Origin: Ancylobacter defluvii | GTDB lineage: Bacteria > Pseudomonadota > Alphaproteobacteria > Rhizobiales > Xanthobacteraceae | Reading direction: 5' to 3' | Assembly (NCBI RefSeq): GCF_018390605.1 | Contig: NZ_JAHBGD010000024.1 | Coordinates: 1-64,000 of the forward strand | Length of the DNA: 64,000 bases | Shown here: piece after piece, positions 19,097 to 30,734 of the stretch | Layout: every line of letters begins with the position of its first letter | Position numbering within the stretch: position 1 is the stretch's first letter | The notes under the pieces: generated by a model | The model's input: only the letters and a program-made list of their open reading frames with translations | What the model was told of the DNA's origin: nothing | Database searches by the model: none | Made by a program: the position numbers and the translations under genes

Positions 19097-19894
19097 TCAG
19101 TGCAGGATCTGGCTGAGGAACAGCTTGGTGCGCTCGTGCTGCGGGTTGGAGAAGAATGCGTTCGGCTCGTTCGACTCGATGATCTGCCCGGCATCCATGA
19201 AGATCACCCGGTTCGCCACCTGCCGCGCGAAGCCCATTTCGTGGGTCACGCACAGCATGGTCATGCCCTCTTCGGCGAGGCTGACCATGGTCTCCAGCAC
19301 TTCCTTCACCATTTCCGGGTCGAGCGCCGAGGTCGGCTCGTCGAACAGCATGATCTTCGGCTTCATGCACAAGGCGCGGGCGATCGCCACGCGCTGCTGC
19401 TGGCCACCGGAGAGCTGGCCGGGAAACTTGCCGGCCTGCTCGGGGATCTTCACCTTCTTCAGGAAGTGCATCGCCAGTTCCTCGGCGTCCTTCTTGGGCA
19501 TCTTGCGCACCCAGATCGGCGCCAGCGTGCAGTTCTCCAGAATGGTGAGATGCGGGAACAGGTTGAAGTGCTGGAAGCACATGCCGACCTCGCGGCGGAT
19601 CTCGTCGATGCGCTTGAGGTCGTTGGTGAGCTCGACGCCGTCGACGACGATCGAGCCCTGCTGGTGCTCCTCCAGCCGGTTGATGCAGCGGATCATGGTC
19701 GACTTGCCGGAGCCCGACGGCCCGCAAATGACGATGCGCTCGCCGCGCTTCACCTTGAGGTTGATGTCCTTCAGCACATGGAACTCGCCGTACCATTTGT
19801 GGACGCCGACGAGCTCCACCGCGACTTCCCGTCCCGGCGGGGTGTGTACCGCGGGGAGCTCGTCGCTGGGAACGATGGAATGGGCTTCGGTCAT
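19097..19894 (-). CDS. aapP: General L-amino acid ABC transporter ATPase AapP
   Basis: A 265-residue ABC ATPase that powers the Aap broad-range amino-acid importer. Walker [10 protein letters not shown] is near residues 54-62, the signature [15 protein letters not shown] near residues 160-174, and Walker [14 protein letters not shown] right after it. It is a class of polar amino-acid ATPases close to GlnQ/HisP. Last gene of aapJ-aapQ-aapM-aapP, 15 bp after aapM, and followed by an intrinsic terminator. Confidence 0.95.
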   Translation of the reverse strand: MTEAHSIVPSDELPAVHTPPGREVAVELVGVHKWYGEFHVLKDINLKVKRGERIVICGPSGSGKSTMIRCINRLEEHQQGSIVVDGVELTNDLKRIDEIRREVGMCFQHFNLFPHLTILENCTLAPIWVRKMPKKDAEELAMHFLKKVKIPEQAGKFPGQLSGGQQQRVAIARALCMKPKIMLFDEPTSALDPEMVKEVLETMVSLAEEGMTMLCVTHEMGFARQVANRVIFMDAGQIIESNEPNAFFSNPQHERTKLFLSQILH

Positions 19895-19909
19895 GGCGAT
19901 CTCCGTCGT

Positions 19910-21286
19910 TCAGTGTCTGTGGGAGGTGTTCAGCCGGCGCTCCACGAACAGCGAGTAGCGCGACATGCCGAAACAGAAGATGAAGTAGACGATGCCGGCG
20001 AAGGCGAAGCCGGTATAGAGCGTGACCGGCGTCGCCCAGTTCGGGTCGGTGAAGGCGGCGCGCAGCTGGCCGAGGAAGTCGAAGATCGACACGATCAGCA
20101 CCAGCGTCGTGTCCTTGAACAGGCTGATGAAGCTGTTGACGATGCCGGGGATCACCAGCGTCAGTGCCTGCGGCAGGATGATCAGCCGCATCATCTGGCT
20201 CCAGGTCAGGCCCATCGCCATCGCGCCCTCATATTGGCCCTTGGGGATCGCCTGCAGGCCGCCGCGCACCACCTCGGCGATGTAGGCGGCGGTGAACAGC
20301 GCGACGCCGACCAGCGCGCGCAGCAGCCCGTCCGGGTTCACCCCCACCGGCAGGAACAGCGGCAGCATGTAGGTGGCGAAGAACAGCACGGTGATCAACG
20401 GCACGCCGCGCCAGAACTCGATGAAGATCACGCTGAGCAGCCGCACGATCGGCATTTTGGAGCGCCGCCCGAGCGCCAGCGCGATGCCCAGCGGCATCGA
20501 GGCGACGATGCCGGTCACCGCGATCACCAGCGTCACCAGCAACCCGCCCCATTGCCGGGTCTCCACCCGCTCGAGGCCGAAATCGACGTCCCAGAGCAAG
20601 GTGATGGCGCCGAGCCCGGCGAAGACATAGGCGGTCATCGTCGCCGCGCCGCGGCCGCTGCCGGTGGCCAGCCGGCCGATGAGGTAGGCCACCGCGACGC
20701 AGAGCGCCGTGGTGATCAGGAAGTCCAGCCAGAAGCCGAGGCGCAGCCCCGCCACGCTGGCATCGCCGGCAACCATCTGCATCAGGCCGAAATGCCCGAG
20801 CAGGAAATTCGAGGCGCCGATATTGCCGCCGGTGAGCAGGATGAAGGCGAGGATCGGATAGGCGACGAAGAACAGGAAGGAGTTCAGCCGCTTGTGCGGC
20901 CAGGAAAGCACCAGCAGCGGCACCAGCAGCGCGACGCCGAGGAAGAACACGAGGTCGACGCGCCAGCGCTCGCCGGAGGGGTAGAATCCATAGATCAGCT
21001 GGGCGAACTTCGCCTTGATGAACGGCCAGCAGGCGCCGACCTGGGCGCCGAGGCAGGCCTCGCGGTTGTCGCCGGTCCACACCGCGTCGATCAGCAGGAA
21101 GCGCAGCAGCGGCGGCAGGATCCACGCCACCAGCAGGATGCCGAGGATGGTCAGCACCCCGTTGGAGATGGAGGAGAACAGGTTCTGCCGCACCCAGCCG
21201 ATCACGCCGACATTGCGCCGGGGCGGCGGCAGCGGCGTCTGCATCTGCGCGCGGATGAAGGTGCCGTCGTCGAAGGTCAGGCTCAT
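19910..21286 (-). CDS. aapM: General L-amino acid ABC transporter permease AapM
   Basis: A 458-residue inner-membrane permease. It is longer than usual amino-acid permeases, as is known for AapM, with four extra hydrophobic segments in the N-terminal half and a periplasmic loop with two cysteines (CLGAQVGACWPF). The C-terminal half holds the HisM-type permease domain with the EAA loop (EVVRGGLQAIPKGQYEGAMAMGL region). It pairs with AapQ to form the membrane channel. It begins 10 bp after the aapQ stop. Confidence 0.94.
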   Translation of the reverse strand: MSLTFDDGTFIRAQMQTPLPPPRRNVGVIGWVRQNLFSSISNGVLTILGILLVAWILPPLLRFLLIDAVWTGDNREACLGAQVGACWPFIKAKFAQLIYGFYPSGERWRVDLVFFLGVALLVPLLVLSWPHKRLNSFLFFVAYPILAFILLTGGNIGASNFLLGHFGLMQMVAGDASVAGLRLGFWLDFLITTALCVAVAYLIGRLATGSGRGAATMTAYVFAGLGAITLLWDVDFGLERVETRQWGGLLVTLVIAVTGIVASMPLGIALALGRRSKMPIVRLLSVIFIEFWRGVPLITVLFFATYMLPLFLPVGVNPDGLLRALVGVALFTAAYIAEVVRGGLQAIPKGQYEGAMAMGLTWSQMMRLIILPQALTLVIPGIVNSFISLFKDTTLVLIVSIFDFLGQLRAAFTDPNWATPVTLYTGFAFAGIVYFIFCFGMSRYSLFVERRLNTSHRH

Positions 21287-21296
21287 CGCGTGCTCC

Positions 21297-22487
21297 TCAC
21301 CGTTCCACGAGCGCGACGCGCTTGTTGTAGGTATTCATGATCACCGAGGTGATGATCGAGATGACCAGGTAGACGCCCATGGTGATGGCGATGATCTCGA
21401 TCGCCTGGCCGGTCTGGTTCAGCGTGGTGCCGGCGAACACCGCGACGAGGTCGGGATAGCCGACCGCCACCGCCAGCGAGGAATTCTTGGTCAGGTTGAG
21501 GTACTGGCTGGTCAGCGGCGGGATGATCACCCGCATCGCCTGCGGGATCACCACCAGCCGCATGGTGTAGCCCGAGCGCAGGCCGAGCGAGTTCGCCGCC
21601 TCGGTCTGGCCGTGGCTCACCGAGGTGATGCCGGCGCGGACATTCTCGGCGATGAAGGCGGCGGTATAGGTGGCGAGGCCGACCGTCAGCGCCACGAATT
21701 CCGGGATGACGCGCATGCCGCCGACGAAGTTGAAGCCCTTGAGTTCCGGTTTCTCGAAGGTGATCGGGAAGCCGGTGACGATCATGGCGATCAGCGGCAG
21801 CCCGACGATCAGCCCGAGGCCGATCCACAGCATCGGGAACGGCCGGCCGGTCTCCTCGCGGCGCTGGCGCCCCCAGGCGCCGAGGAGCACCGTCGCCAGC
21901 ACGGCGAAGCCGAAGGTCCACAGGACCAGGCCGGTGCCGTCGCCGAACAGCGGGCGCGGCACGACGATGCCGCGATTGGAGATGAAGGCCTCGCCGAAGA
22001 TCGAGATGCTCTGGCGCGGGTTCGGCATGGCGCTGAGCACGGCGAGATACCAGAACAGGATCTGGAACAGCGGCGGCAGGTTACGCAGAAGCTCGACATA
22101 GCAGCTGCAGATCAGGCGGATGACGAAGTTCTTCGACAGCCGGCCGATACCGACGAGGAAGCCGATGATGGTGGCGAAGAAGATGCCGATCACCGCCACC
22201 AGCAGGGTGTTCAGAATGCCGACCAGAAAGGCGCGGCCATAGGTCGATGTCTCGGAGTAGCTGACCAGCGTCTGGCTGATGCCGAAGCCGGCGGTATTCT
22301 CCATGAAGCCGAAGCCGGTGGCGATTTTCTGCGCCGCGAGATTTTCCCGCGCATTGTCGATGAACATCCAGCCCAGGACGATCACCAGAACCAATGCCAC
22401 GACCTGAAGGACGATACTTCGTACCTTCGGATCGTTCATTAACGACGTACGACCTTGCCTGGCCGCCGGCTCGACCCAATCCGCCAT
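21297..22487 (-). CDS. aapQ: General L-amino acid ABC transporter permease AapQ
   Basis: A 396-residue permease partner of AapM, with an N-terminal cytoplasmic tail, multiple membrane helices and the EAA loop (VRAGITSVSHGQTEAANSLGL). The frame opens 11 codons upstream, but the ATG at 22487 has GAGGGG four bases before it and gives the family start MADWVEPAARQG. Separated from aapJ by 125 bp that contain a strong hairpin. Confidence 0.93.
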   Translation of the reverse strand: MADWVEPAARQGRTSLMNDPKVRSIVLQVVALVLVIVLGWMFIDNARENLAAQKIATGFGFMENTAGFGISQTLVSYSETSTYGRAFLVGILNTLLVAVIGIFFATIIGFLVGIGRLSKNFVIRLICSCYVELLRNLPPLFQILFWYLAVLSAMPNPRQSISIFGEAFISNRGIVVPRPLFGDGTGLVLWTFGFAVLATVLLGAWGRQRREETGRPFPMLWIGLGLIVGLPLIAMIVTGFPITFEKPELKGFNFVGGMRVIPEFVALTVGLATYTAAFIAENVRAGITSVSHGQTEAANSLGLRSGYTMRLVVIPQAMRVIIPPLTSQYLNLTKNSSLAVAVGYPDLVAVFAGTTLNQTGQAIEIIAITMGVYLVISIITSVIMNTYNKRVALVER

Positions 22488-22577
22488 AAATCCCCTCGCC
22501 TCGTGGAGGCCCCATTTCATGAAAGCGGCGGGACCCGATCTCGAGCCGGGTTATGTTTCCCGCACTTCCGTCGCAGA

Positions 22578-22604
22578 GCGTCCCCCGGCTGTGCCGGGGG
22601 ACGC
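22578..22604 (-). terminator. Intercistronic hairpin between aapJ and aapQ
   Basis: GCGTCCCCCGGC (22578-22589) and GCCGGGGGACGC (22593-22604) form a perfect 12-bp stem with a 3-base loop, nine bases after the aapJ stop. There is no U-tract. In solute-binding-protein operons such hairpins typically protect the upstream mRNA and reduce read-through, giving excess binding protein. Confidence 0.75.
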
Positions 22605-22612
22605 CTAGTCGA

Positions 22613-23629
22613 TCAGCGGATCGGCGGGGCGTATTGCAGGCCGCCCTTGGTCCACAGGGCGTTGGTGCCGCGCGCCAGCTTCAGCGGGGTGTCCGGGCCG
22701 ACATTGCGGTCGTACATCTCGCCGTAATTGCCGACGAGCTTGACGATCTGGAAGGCCCAGTCATTGCCGAGGCCGAGGCCCTCGCCGAACTTGCCCTCGG
22801 TGCCGACCAGACGCTTGATCTCGGGATTGGTCGACTTCAGCATCTCATCGACGTTCTTGGAGGTGATGCCCAGTTCCTCGGCGTTCACCTGCGCGAACAG
22901 CGCCCACTTGACGATGTCGAACCACTGGTCGTCGCCGTGGCTGACCACCGGGCCGAGCGGCTCCTTGGAGATGATCTCGGGCAGGACGATGTGGTCGTCC
23001 GGGTTCGTCAGCTTGAGGCGTTCGGCGGCGAGGCCGGAGCGGTCGGTGGTGTAGACGTCGCAGCGGCCGGAATCATACGCCTTGATGGTTTCGTCGGCAG
23101 TGGCGAAGGCGATGACCTCGTACTGCATGTTGTTGGCGCGGAAGAAGTCGGCGACGTTCTGCTCGGTGGTGGTGCCGGTCTGGGTACAGACCGAGGCGCC
23201 GGAAAGCTCGAGCGCCGAGTTCACCTTCTTGTCCTTGCGGATCATGAAGCCCTGGCCGTCGTAATAGGTCACGCCGGTGAAGTTGAGGCCCAGCGAGGTA
23301 TCGCGCGAGATCGTCCAGGTGGTGTTGCGCGACAGGACGTCGATGTCGCCGGACTGCAGGGCGGTGAAGCGATCCTTGGCCGAAAGGGGGGTGAACTTCA
23401 CCTTCGTCGTGTCGCCGAACACCGCCGCCGCCACGGCGCGGCAGAAGTCGACGTCGAGGCCGGTCCAGTTGCCCTTGTCGTCCGGGTTGGAGAAGCCCGG
23501 CAGGCCCTGGCTGACGCCGCACTGGATGAAGCCCTTGGCCTTCACCTGATCGAGCTTCGCGGCCTGGGCACCGACCGCGGCGAGGCCGAAGGCGCCGGCA
23601 AGGGCGAAAGTGGAGAGGAGGCGTTTCAT
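22613..23629 (-). CDS. aapJ: General L-amino acid ABC transporter periplasmic binding protein AapJ
   Basis: A 338-residue periplasmic substrate-binding protein. The signal peptide MKRLLSTFALAGAFGLAAVGAQA ends in AQA before AKLDQV. Binding-protein family 3 marks include FSNPDDKGNWTGLDVDFCRAVAAAVFGD and the RNTTWTISRD segment. It captures a broad range of L-amino acids for AapQMP. The ATG at 23629 gives a clean signal peptide; six further codons are open upstream (MNRADI) but with a poor ribosome-binding site. First gene of the operon, downstream of a sigma-54-like promoter. Confidence 0.94.
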   Translation of the reverse strand: MKRLLSTFALAGAFGLAAVGAQAAKLDQVKAKGFIQCGVSQGLPGFSNPDDKGNWTGLDVDFCRAVAAAVFGDTTKVKFTPLSAKDRFTALQSGDIDVLSRNTTWTISRDTSLGLNFTGVTYYDGQGFMIRKDKKVNSALELSGASVCTQTGTTTEQNVADFFRANNMQYEVIAFATADETIKAYDSGRCDVYTTDRSGLAAERLKLTNPDDHIVLPEIISKEPLGPVVSHGDDQWFDIVKWALFAQVNAEELGITSKNVDEMLKSTNPEIKRLVGTEGKFGEGLGLGNDWAFQIVKLVGNYGEMYDRNVGPDTPLKLARGTNALWTKGGLQYAPPIR

Positions 23630-23700
23630 AATGTCAGCCCTGTTCATCGGTTTTTGATCGGGCGCACATCTGGGTCGCAGATGATGCGGATGGAGAGCGA

Positions 23701-23716
23701 AGCAAGTCGCATGCCG
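23701..23716 (-). promoter_or_regulatory. Putative sigma-54 promoter of aapJQMP
   Basis: On the minus strand the sequence reads CGGCATG-CGAC-TTGCT. The invariant GG and GC are ten bases apart, and all but two of the TGGCACG-N4-TTGCW consensus positions match. The -12 element ends 72 bp before the aapJ start. It would place the operon under nitrogen (Ntr) control. Confidence 0.55.
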
Positions 23717-23826
23717 CTCGACACCTGGACATGCCGCAAGGGCGTGCGCCGTTCGTCTAGACGCACGGCTGCTCGCATGACGTGTCGTGCGACCGTAAGG
23801 TCATCAGAACGATGTATTCTGATGCG

Positions 23827-23840
23827 GTCAAGCGCTTGAC
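23827..23840. promoter_or_regulatory. 14-bp perfect palindrome upstream of metC
   Basis: GTCAAGCGCTTGAC is a perfect inverted repeat in the aapJ-metC divergent region, 57 bp before the metC start. Position and symmetry suggest a dimeric regulator's operator. I cannot name the regulator. Confidence 0.5.
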
Positions 23841-23897
23841 GCGGACCCGACGCTTCCTCTCAATGACGCCCCCGACCGAAGAGAGCCGTCGCAGTCC

Positions 23898-25094
23898 ATG
23901 TCGAAGCAGCCCCAGGGCACCAACCGGCCCGCCTACGCGCCCGATACGACCCTCGTAAACGCCGGCCGCGATCCACAGAGATTTGACGGCTTTGTGAATG
24001 TACCGGTGGTACGCGGCTCGACCGTGCTGTCGCCGACGGTGCACGATCTCGAGCATCACACCGGGCGGTACACCTATGGCCGGCGCGGAAATCCGTCCGT
24101 CGAGGCGCTCGAGGCGGCGCTGGCCGAACTCGAGGGCGGGGCGGGCGTGGTGCTGACGCCGTCCGGCCTGTCGGCGGTGAGCATCGCCCTGCTGTCGGTG
24201 CTGGAGGCGGGCGATCACCTGCTGATGGTCGATACCGCCTATCAGCCGACCCGGCGGATCTGCAACGAGGTACTGCGCCGGCTCAATATCGAGACGACCT
24301 TCTACGATCCGCTGGTCGGTGGCGGCATCGCCGCGCTGTTCCGGCCGAACACCAGGGCGGTGTTCATGGAATCGCCCGGCTCGCAGTCCTTCGAGATGCA
24401 GGACGTTCCGGCGATCGTCGCCGCTGCCGCCAAAGCGGGCATCGTCACGCTGATCGACAACACCTGGGCGACGCCGCTGTATTTCCGGCCGCACGAGGTC
24501 GGGGTGGATATCTCCATCCAGGCCGGCACCAAATATCTCGGCGGCCATTCCGATCTCAATCTCGGCACCATCTCGGCGAATGAACGCTGCTACAGGCGGC
24601 TGCGCACCACCCATGGCGATCTCGGCATCACCGTGGCGCCGGAGGACGCCTTCCTCGCCGCGCGCGGCCTGCGCACCCTGTCGGTGCGGCTCGCCCGCCA
24701 CCAGCAATCGGCGCTGACGGTCGCCCGTTGGCTGGCCGGGCGGCCGGAGGTGCAGCGGGTGCTGCATCCCGCGCTGCCGGACGATCCCGGCCACGCCATC
24801 TGGTCCCGCGACTTCACCGGTGCCTCAGGCTTGTTCAGCGTGGTGCTCAATCCGGCAACCAAGCCGAGCGTCGACGCCTTCCTGGATTCGCTGGCGCTGT
24901 TCGGCCTCGGCTACAGCTGGGGCGGCTTCGAAAGCCTCGCCATCCCGTTCGACTGCTCGACCTACCGCAGCGCCACGCATTGGGCGCCGGGCGGGCCGAC
25001 GGTGCGGCTGCATATCGGCCTCGAAGACCCCGCCGACCTGATCGCCGATCTCGAACAGGGCCTGCGGCACCTGGCGCCGGCCGAAGCCTCCGAT

Positions 25095-25106
<12 letters not shown>
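23898..25106 (+). CDS. metC: Cystathionine beta-lyase
   Basis: A 402-residue PLP enzyme of the Cys/Met metabolism family. The PLP lysine is Lys212 in [16 protein letters not shown], and the [13 protein letters not shown] block at about residues 60-72 and [18 protein letters not shown] at about 187-204 are present. The spacing around the lysine (KYLGGHSD) and the C-terminal WGGFESL match cystathionine beta-lyases, which convert cystathionine to homocysteine for methionine synthesis. A methionine gamma-lyase is a less likely alternative. Its 3' end overlaps the convergent ureG by 12 bp. Confidence 0.9.
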
Positions 25107-25739
<633 letters not shown>

Positions 25740-25816
25740 GAATGCGCTCCTCTCGATTCGATAGTCCGAATGCCGATTCCCGCGGCGAAAGCCTGCCGGC
25801 CGCCGCCGGATCGGCG

Positions 25817-26545
25817 CTAGCTGCGGAACAGGCGTGTGTACTGGGTTTCGTGGCGCATCGAGGCGATGTCGGAGCGCAAGGCCGCGCCGCCGAGCGCATC
25901 GAGATCGACATGCGGCGCCGCGACGACGATGTCGCGGATCGTCGCCGCGCAGCCGGCGAGCGCGCGGTTGCCGTCGGTCTGGCCGAGCGGCACCAGCCGC
26001 ACCGCGGCGGAAACCAGATTGGCCGCCACCGCCGTCAGGAAGGCGGTCAGCGTCGCCGGCAGCGGCAGGCCGTGGATCGCCGCCGCCGCACCGACCGCCA
26101 CCGGATAGGCGAGACGTCCGCCCCATGCGCCCGACAGCCGCTCGAAACCGGGCGACGGCCAGGCGACCCGCGTCGCGGCGAGGAAGGCGTCGCCCTGGTT
26201 GAGCGTCTCCATCTGCCGCTCGCGCGAGGGCGCGAAGGCGCTGGCAAGCTCGGCCACCTCGGCGAACGCCGCGGCGTCGCCGGCGCCCGCCGCCCGCCAG
26301 GCCTGGGCCAGCAGGGCGGCGTCGGTGAACGGGCCGCCATGGCGCAGCAGGTCGTCGACCCAGCCGGCAAGGCCGGCGGCATCGCGGATGTCGCCGGCCT
26401 CGACCGCCCATTCGAGGCCGTGCGAATAGGCAAAGGCGCCGACCGGATAGGCCGGCGAGAGCCAGACGAACAGGGCGATGAGGTCGGGCGCGGCGGCCGG
26501 CGCGATGCCGGCGGCGACCGCGGCGTCAACCATGTGTGTGGCCAT
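25817..26545 (-). CDS. ureF: Urease accessory protein UreF
   Basis: A 242-residue all-helical protein that acts with UreD and UreG in nickel insertion. Family marks are [25 protein letters not shown] near the N terminus and [12 protein letters not shown]. The frame extends further upstream, but that part is the out-of-frame reading of the UreE histidine tail (TITITITIT). ATGs at 26545 (MATHMVDAA) and 26533 (MVDAA) both overlap the ureE end; neither has an ideally spaced ribosome-binding site, which suggests translational coupling to ureE. Confidence 0.93.
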   Translation of the reverse strand: MATHMVDAAVAAGIAPAAAPDLIALFVWLSPAYPVGAFAYSHGLEWAVEAGDIRDAAGLAGWVDDLLRHGGPFTDAALLAQAWRAAGAGDAAAFAEVAELASAFAPSRERQMETLNQGDAFLAATRVAWPSPGFERLSGAWGGRLAYPVAVGAAAAIHGLPLPATLTAFLTAVAANLVSAAVRLVPLGQTDGNRALAGCAATIRDIVVAAPHVDLDALGGAALRSDIASMRHETQYTRLFRS

Positions 26546-27374
26546 GGCCCTTGTGGTGACCGTGCGCGTGGGAATGATCGTGAGGCTCGTGATCGTGATC
26601 GTGATCGTGATGGTCGTGGCCGCAGCCGCAGGCCTCGCCATGGGCGTGGTCGTGGGCGTGGGCCGGCGCGGGGTCGTGAGGCGCGGGGTCCGCCGCGCTC
26701 GCCGGCGCGCTGCCGATATGGATCACGTCGTGCTGGTGGTGATGCGCATGGTCGCCGTGATCATGGCCGCAGCCGCAGGCCTCGCCGTGAGCGTGGTCGT
26801 GATGCGCGTGGTCGTGATGCGCGTGGTCGTGATGCGCGTGGTCGTGATGTCCATGATCGTGGTGCGCATGGTCATGGGGAGCGTGATCGTGCCCGTGATC
26901 GTGACCCTCGTGATCGTGGCCGTGATGCCCGTGCGCCTCGGCGGCCTCATAGGCGCCGCCCTCCGGCTCGAACGACGCCTCGACGACGGCGACCGTGGCG
27001 CCGAGCCCGCGCGCCATCTCCTCCAGCACCGGATCGCGGGCGATGCGGATGCGGTCGGCGAGCAGCTGCGCCGCCACGTGGCGGTTGCCGAGGTGCCAGG
27101 CCAGCCGCGCCAGATGGTGCGCGTCCTTCGCCACGATCTCCGCCACCGGCTCTTCGGCGGCGACCACCGCCACCATGCGCCCGTCTTCCAGCGCGATGCC
27201 GTCGCCGTCCTTCATCCGGGTGGCTTCGGCGAGATCGAGCAGGAACACCACGTCGCCCTCCCCGCGCATGGCGATGCGGCGACGGTGCCGCCCGTCATGC
27301 GGCAGCACCACCTTGTCGGCGGCGATGGACGCATCCCAGCTGCCGGCGGGAACAAGCGTGCGAGCGCGGATCAT
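26526..27374 (-). CDS. ureE: Urease accessory metallochaperone UreE with long His tail
   Basis: A 282-residue nickel chaperone. The folded part (residues 1-147) has the peptide-binding domain and the metal-binding domain with the conserved HLGNRHV at residues 94-100. The remaining 135 residues are a tail in which about 55 are histidine, mostly in HDHAH-type repeats. The tail contains two copies of [13 protein letters not shown], at about residues 194-206 and 243-255, adding Cys-Gly-Cys sites to the histidines. UreE tails are often His-rich but this one is long and has duplicated cysteine pairs. The tail DNA is a 15-bp tandem repeat. It overlaps ureF and follows ureC. Confidence 0.96.
   Translation of the reverse strand: MIRARTLVPAGSWDASIAADKVVLPHDGRHRRRIAMRGEGDVVFLLDLAEATRMKDGDGIALEDGRMVAVVAAEEPVAEIVAKDAHHLARLAWHLGNRHVAAQLLADRIRIARDPVLEEMARGLGATVAVVEASFEPEGGAYEAAEAHGHHGHDHEGHDHGHDHAPHDHAHHDHGHHDHAHHDHAHHDHAHHDHAHGEACGCGHDHGDHAHHHQHDVIHIGSAPASAADPAPHDPAPAHAHDHAHGEACGCGHDHHDHDHDHEPHDHSHAHGHHKGHGHTHG
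26796..26885. repeat. 15-bp tandem repeat coding the UreE His tail
   Basis: The unit GTCGTGATGCGCGTG occurs three times perfectly (26796-26840), followed by three diverged units to 26885. Being a multiple of three, it can expand or shrink without a frameshift. Confidence 0.8.
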
Positions 27375-27409
27375 GGTCGTCTCCTTCAGAGCTGCCCAGC
27401 CCCCGAGGT

Positions 27410-29122
<1,713 letters not shown>

Positions 29123-29171
29123 GGACTGGATCCGATCAGGGTATGGGACGGACGAGACGGGCGGAGCGCGG

Positions 29172-29792
29172 TCAGAGACGCCCCATCACCGCCTGTCGGA
29201 AGCCGTAGACCTCCTTCTTGCCGGCAAGCTCGACCAGCGTCACCTCGCGCGACTGGCCGGGCTCGAAGCGCACCGCGGTGCCGCTGGCAATGGCGAGCCG
29301 CTTGCCGCGCGCCAGCTCGCGGTCGAAGGCCAGCGCCGGGTTGGTCTCGAAGAAATGGTAATGGCTGCCGACCTGGATCGGCCGGTCGCCGGTATTGGCG
29401 ACGGTGAGCGTCACCGTCTCGCGGCCGGCGAGCAGCTCGATCTCGCCCTCCTCGTACAGGATCTCGCCCGGCACCGGGCCGGCGAACAGCCGGCGGATCG
29501 GCTCATGCACGGTGACCAGCTTGGTGCCGTCCGGGAAGGTCGCCTCCACCTGCACGTCATGGATCATGTCGGCGACGCCCGGCATCACCTGCTCGGCGGT
29601 GAGCACGGTGGCGCCGAGCGTCATCAGCTCGGCCACCGTCTTGCCGTCGCGCGCGCCCTCGATGACGACATCGGTGATCAGCGCCACCGCCTCGGGATGG
29701 TTGAGCTTCACGCCCCGTTCCAGCCGCCGGCGGGCCACCATCGCCGCCATGGAGACGAGCAGCTTGTCCTTTTCGCGCGGGCTCAGGTTCAT
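29172..29792 (-). CDS. ureAB: Fused urease gamma and beta subunit (UreAB)
   Basis: A 206-residue fusion. Residues 1-100 are the gamma subunit ([21 protein letters not shown], then [27 protein letters not shown]). Residues 103-206 are the beta subunit ([45 protein letters not shown]). In most bacteria these are two genes; the fusion recalls Helicobacter UreA and occurs in some alphaproteobacteria. There is no stop codon or frameshift between the parts, so it is a true fusion. The ATG at 29792 is chosen over the upstream start in the same frame because it matches the gamma-subunit N terminus. Confidence 0.96.
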   Translation of the reverse strand: MNLSPREKDKLLVSMAAMVARRRLERGVKLNHPEAVALITDVVIEGARDGKTVAELMTLGATVLTAEQVMPGVADMIHDVQVEATFPDGTKLVTVHEPIRRLFAGPVPGEILYEEGEIELLAGRETVTLTVANTGDRPIQVGSHYHFFETNPALAFDRELARGKRLAIASGTAVRFEPGQSREVTLVELAGKKEVYGFRQAVMGRL

Positions 29793-29861
29793 CGGTCTAC
29801 TCCGGAAAGATACGGGCGAGAGAAGGTCGGGCACGAGAGAGTCGGGCAACAGCGGAATGCA

Positions 29862-30734
29862 TCAGAAATGCCAGATGCGCGGCGGGTCGCAAACACCCAG
29901 GGGGGCGATCAGGCGGCGAATGGTGGCGTCCAGCCCCAGCCCGTCGCGCGCCAGCAGCCGCACCGAGGCCATGCCGTCCCAGGCGCTGACGCCGATCTCG
30001 ACATCCGTCCGCGCCGCGTGGACCGCGTCGGCGACCTCGCGCAGGGCGTCAAGCCGGGCCATGGCGTCGGGCGCCACCAGCAGCACGGTGGCGAAGGCGG
30101 CCCATCCGTGGGCGCAGGCCGCCCGCGCCAGCACGCCGCCGGCGGCATCGCCGAGGCTCAGCCCGTCGGCATAGACCAGCCGGCCGCCGCGGCGGATCCG
30201 CCACGAATCGGTCAGCCGGCCATAGGTGAAGCGCTCGCCGTGCGCGGTACGGCCGAGCACCACCGATTCCATCAGCAGCAGCCGCGCGCCCTCCGCCACC
30301 TCGGCGTGGATGGTCCGGGCGACGCGGGCGCCGTCGAACAGGATGGTCGCCTGCGGCAGCCAGTCGAGCGAGGCGCCGGCCTGCACCGCGAGGTCGACCG
30401 ACAGGCGCGACAGCCCGCCATCCGAGCGGTAGCACTTCTCCGCCGCCTGCGAGGTGAGCACCAGCCGCGCGCCCTCGCCCGCCCGCATCGATGCCGCGAA
30501 ATGGTCGCCGCCGGCGACGCCGCCGCCGGTATTGAGGATGATACCTTCCAGCGAGCGGCCGCGCCGCGCCGCCGCCGGGAAGCGGATGCGGCTCGGGCCT
30601 TGCTCCTCGATGCGGTCGGGAATGGTGCGCCCGTCGGCGAAGCGGGCATGGAGCAGCAGGCGGCCGCGTGAACGCAGCTCGCCGGGGATGGTCTCCCCGG
30701 CGGCAGCCTCACACGGCAATGCGGTTACGTACAT
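29862..30734 (-). CDS. ureD: Urease accessory protein UreD
   Basis: A 290-residue accessory protein that scaffolds apo-urease with UreF and UreG. Family marks are NTGGGVAGGDHF near residues 68-79, TSQAAEKCYRS and ESVVLGRTAHGERF. The ATG at 30734 has GAGGA five bases before it, an excellent ribosome-binding site; eight more codons are open upstream. The start lies 26 bp inside the 3' end of urtE, so urease is coupled directly to the urea transporter. Confidence 0.93.
   Translation of the reverse strand: MYVTALPCEAAAGETIPGELRSRGRLLLHARFADGRTIPDRIEEQGPSRIRFPAAARRGRSLEGIILNTGGGVAGGDHFAASMRAGEGARLVLTSQAAEKCYRSDGGLSRLSVDLAVQAGASLDWLPQATILFDGARVARTIHAEVAEGARLLLMESVVLGRTAHGERFTYGRLTDSWRIRRGGRLVYADGLSLGDAAGGVLARAACAHGWAAFATVLLVAPDAMARLDALREVADAVHAARTDVEIGVSAWDGMASVRLLARDGLGLDATIRRLIAPLGVCDPPRIWHF

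Noticed and set aside
26796..26885. Regular short repeats that could suggest a CRISPR array
   Set aside because: The 15-bp units are contiguous with no spacers and code in frame for the UreE histidine tail.
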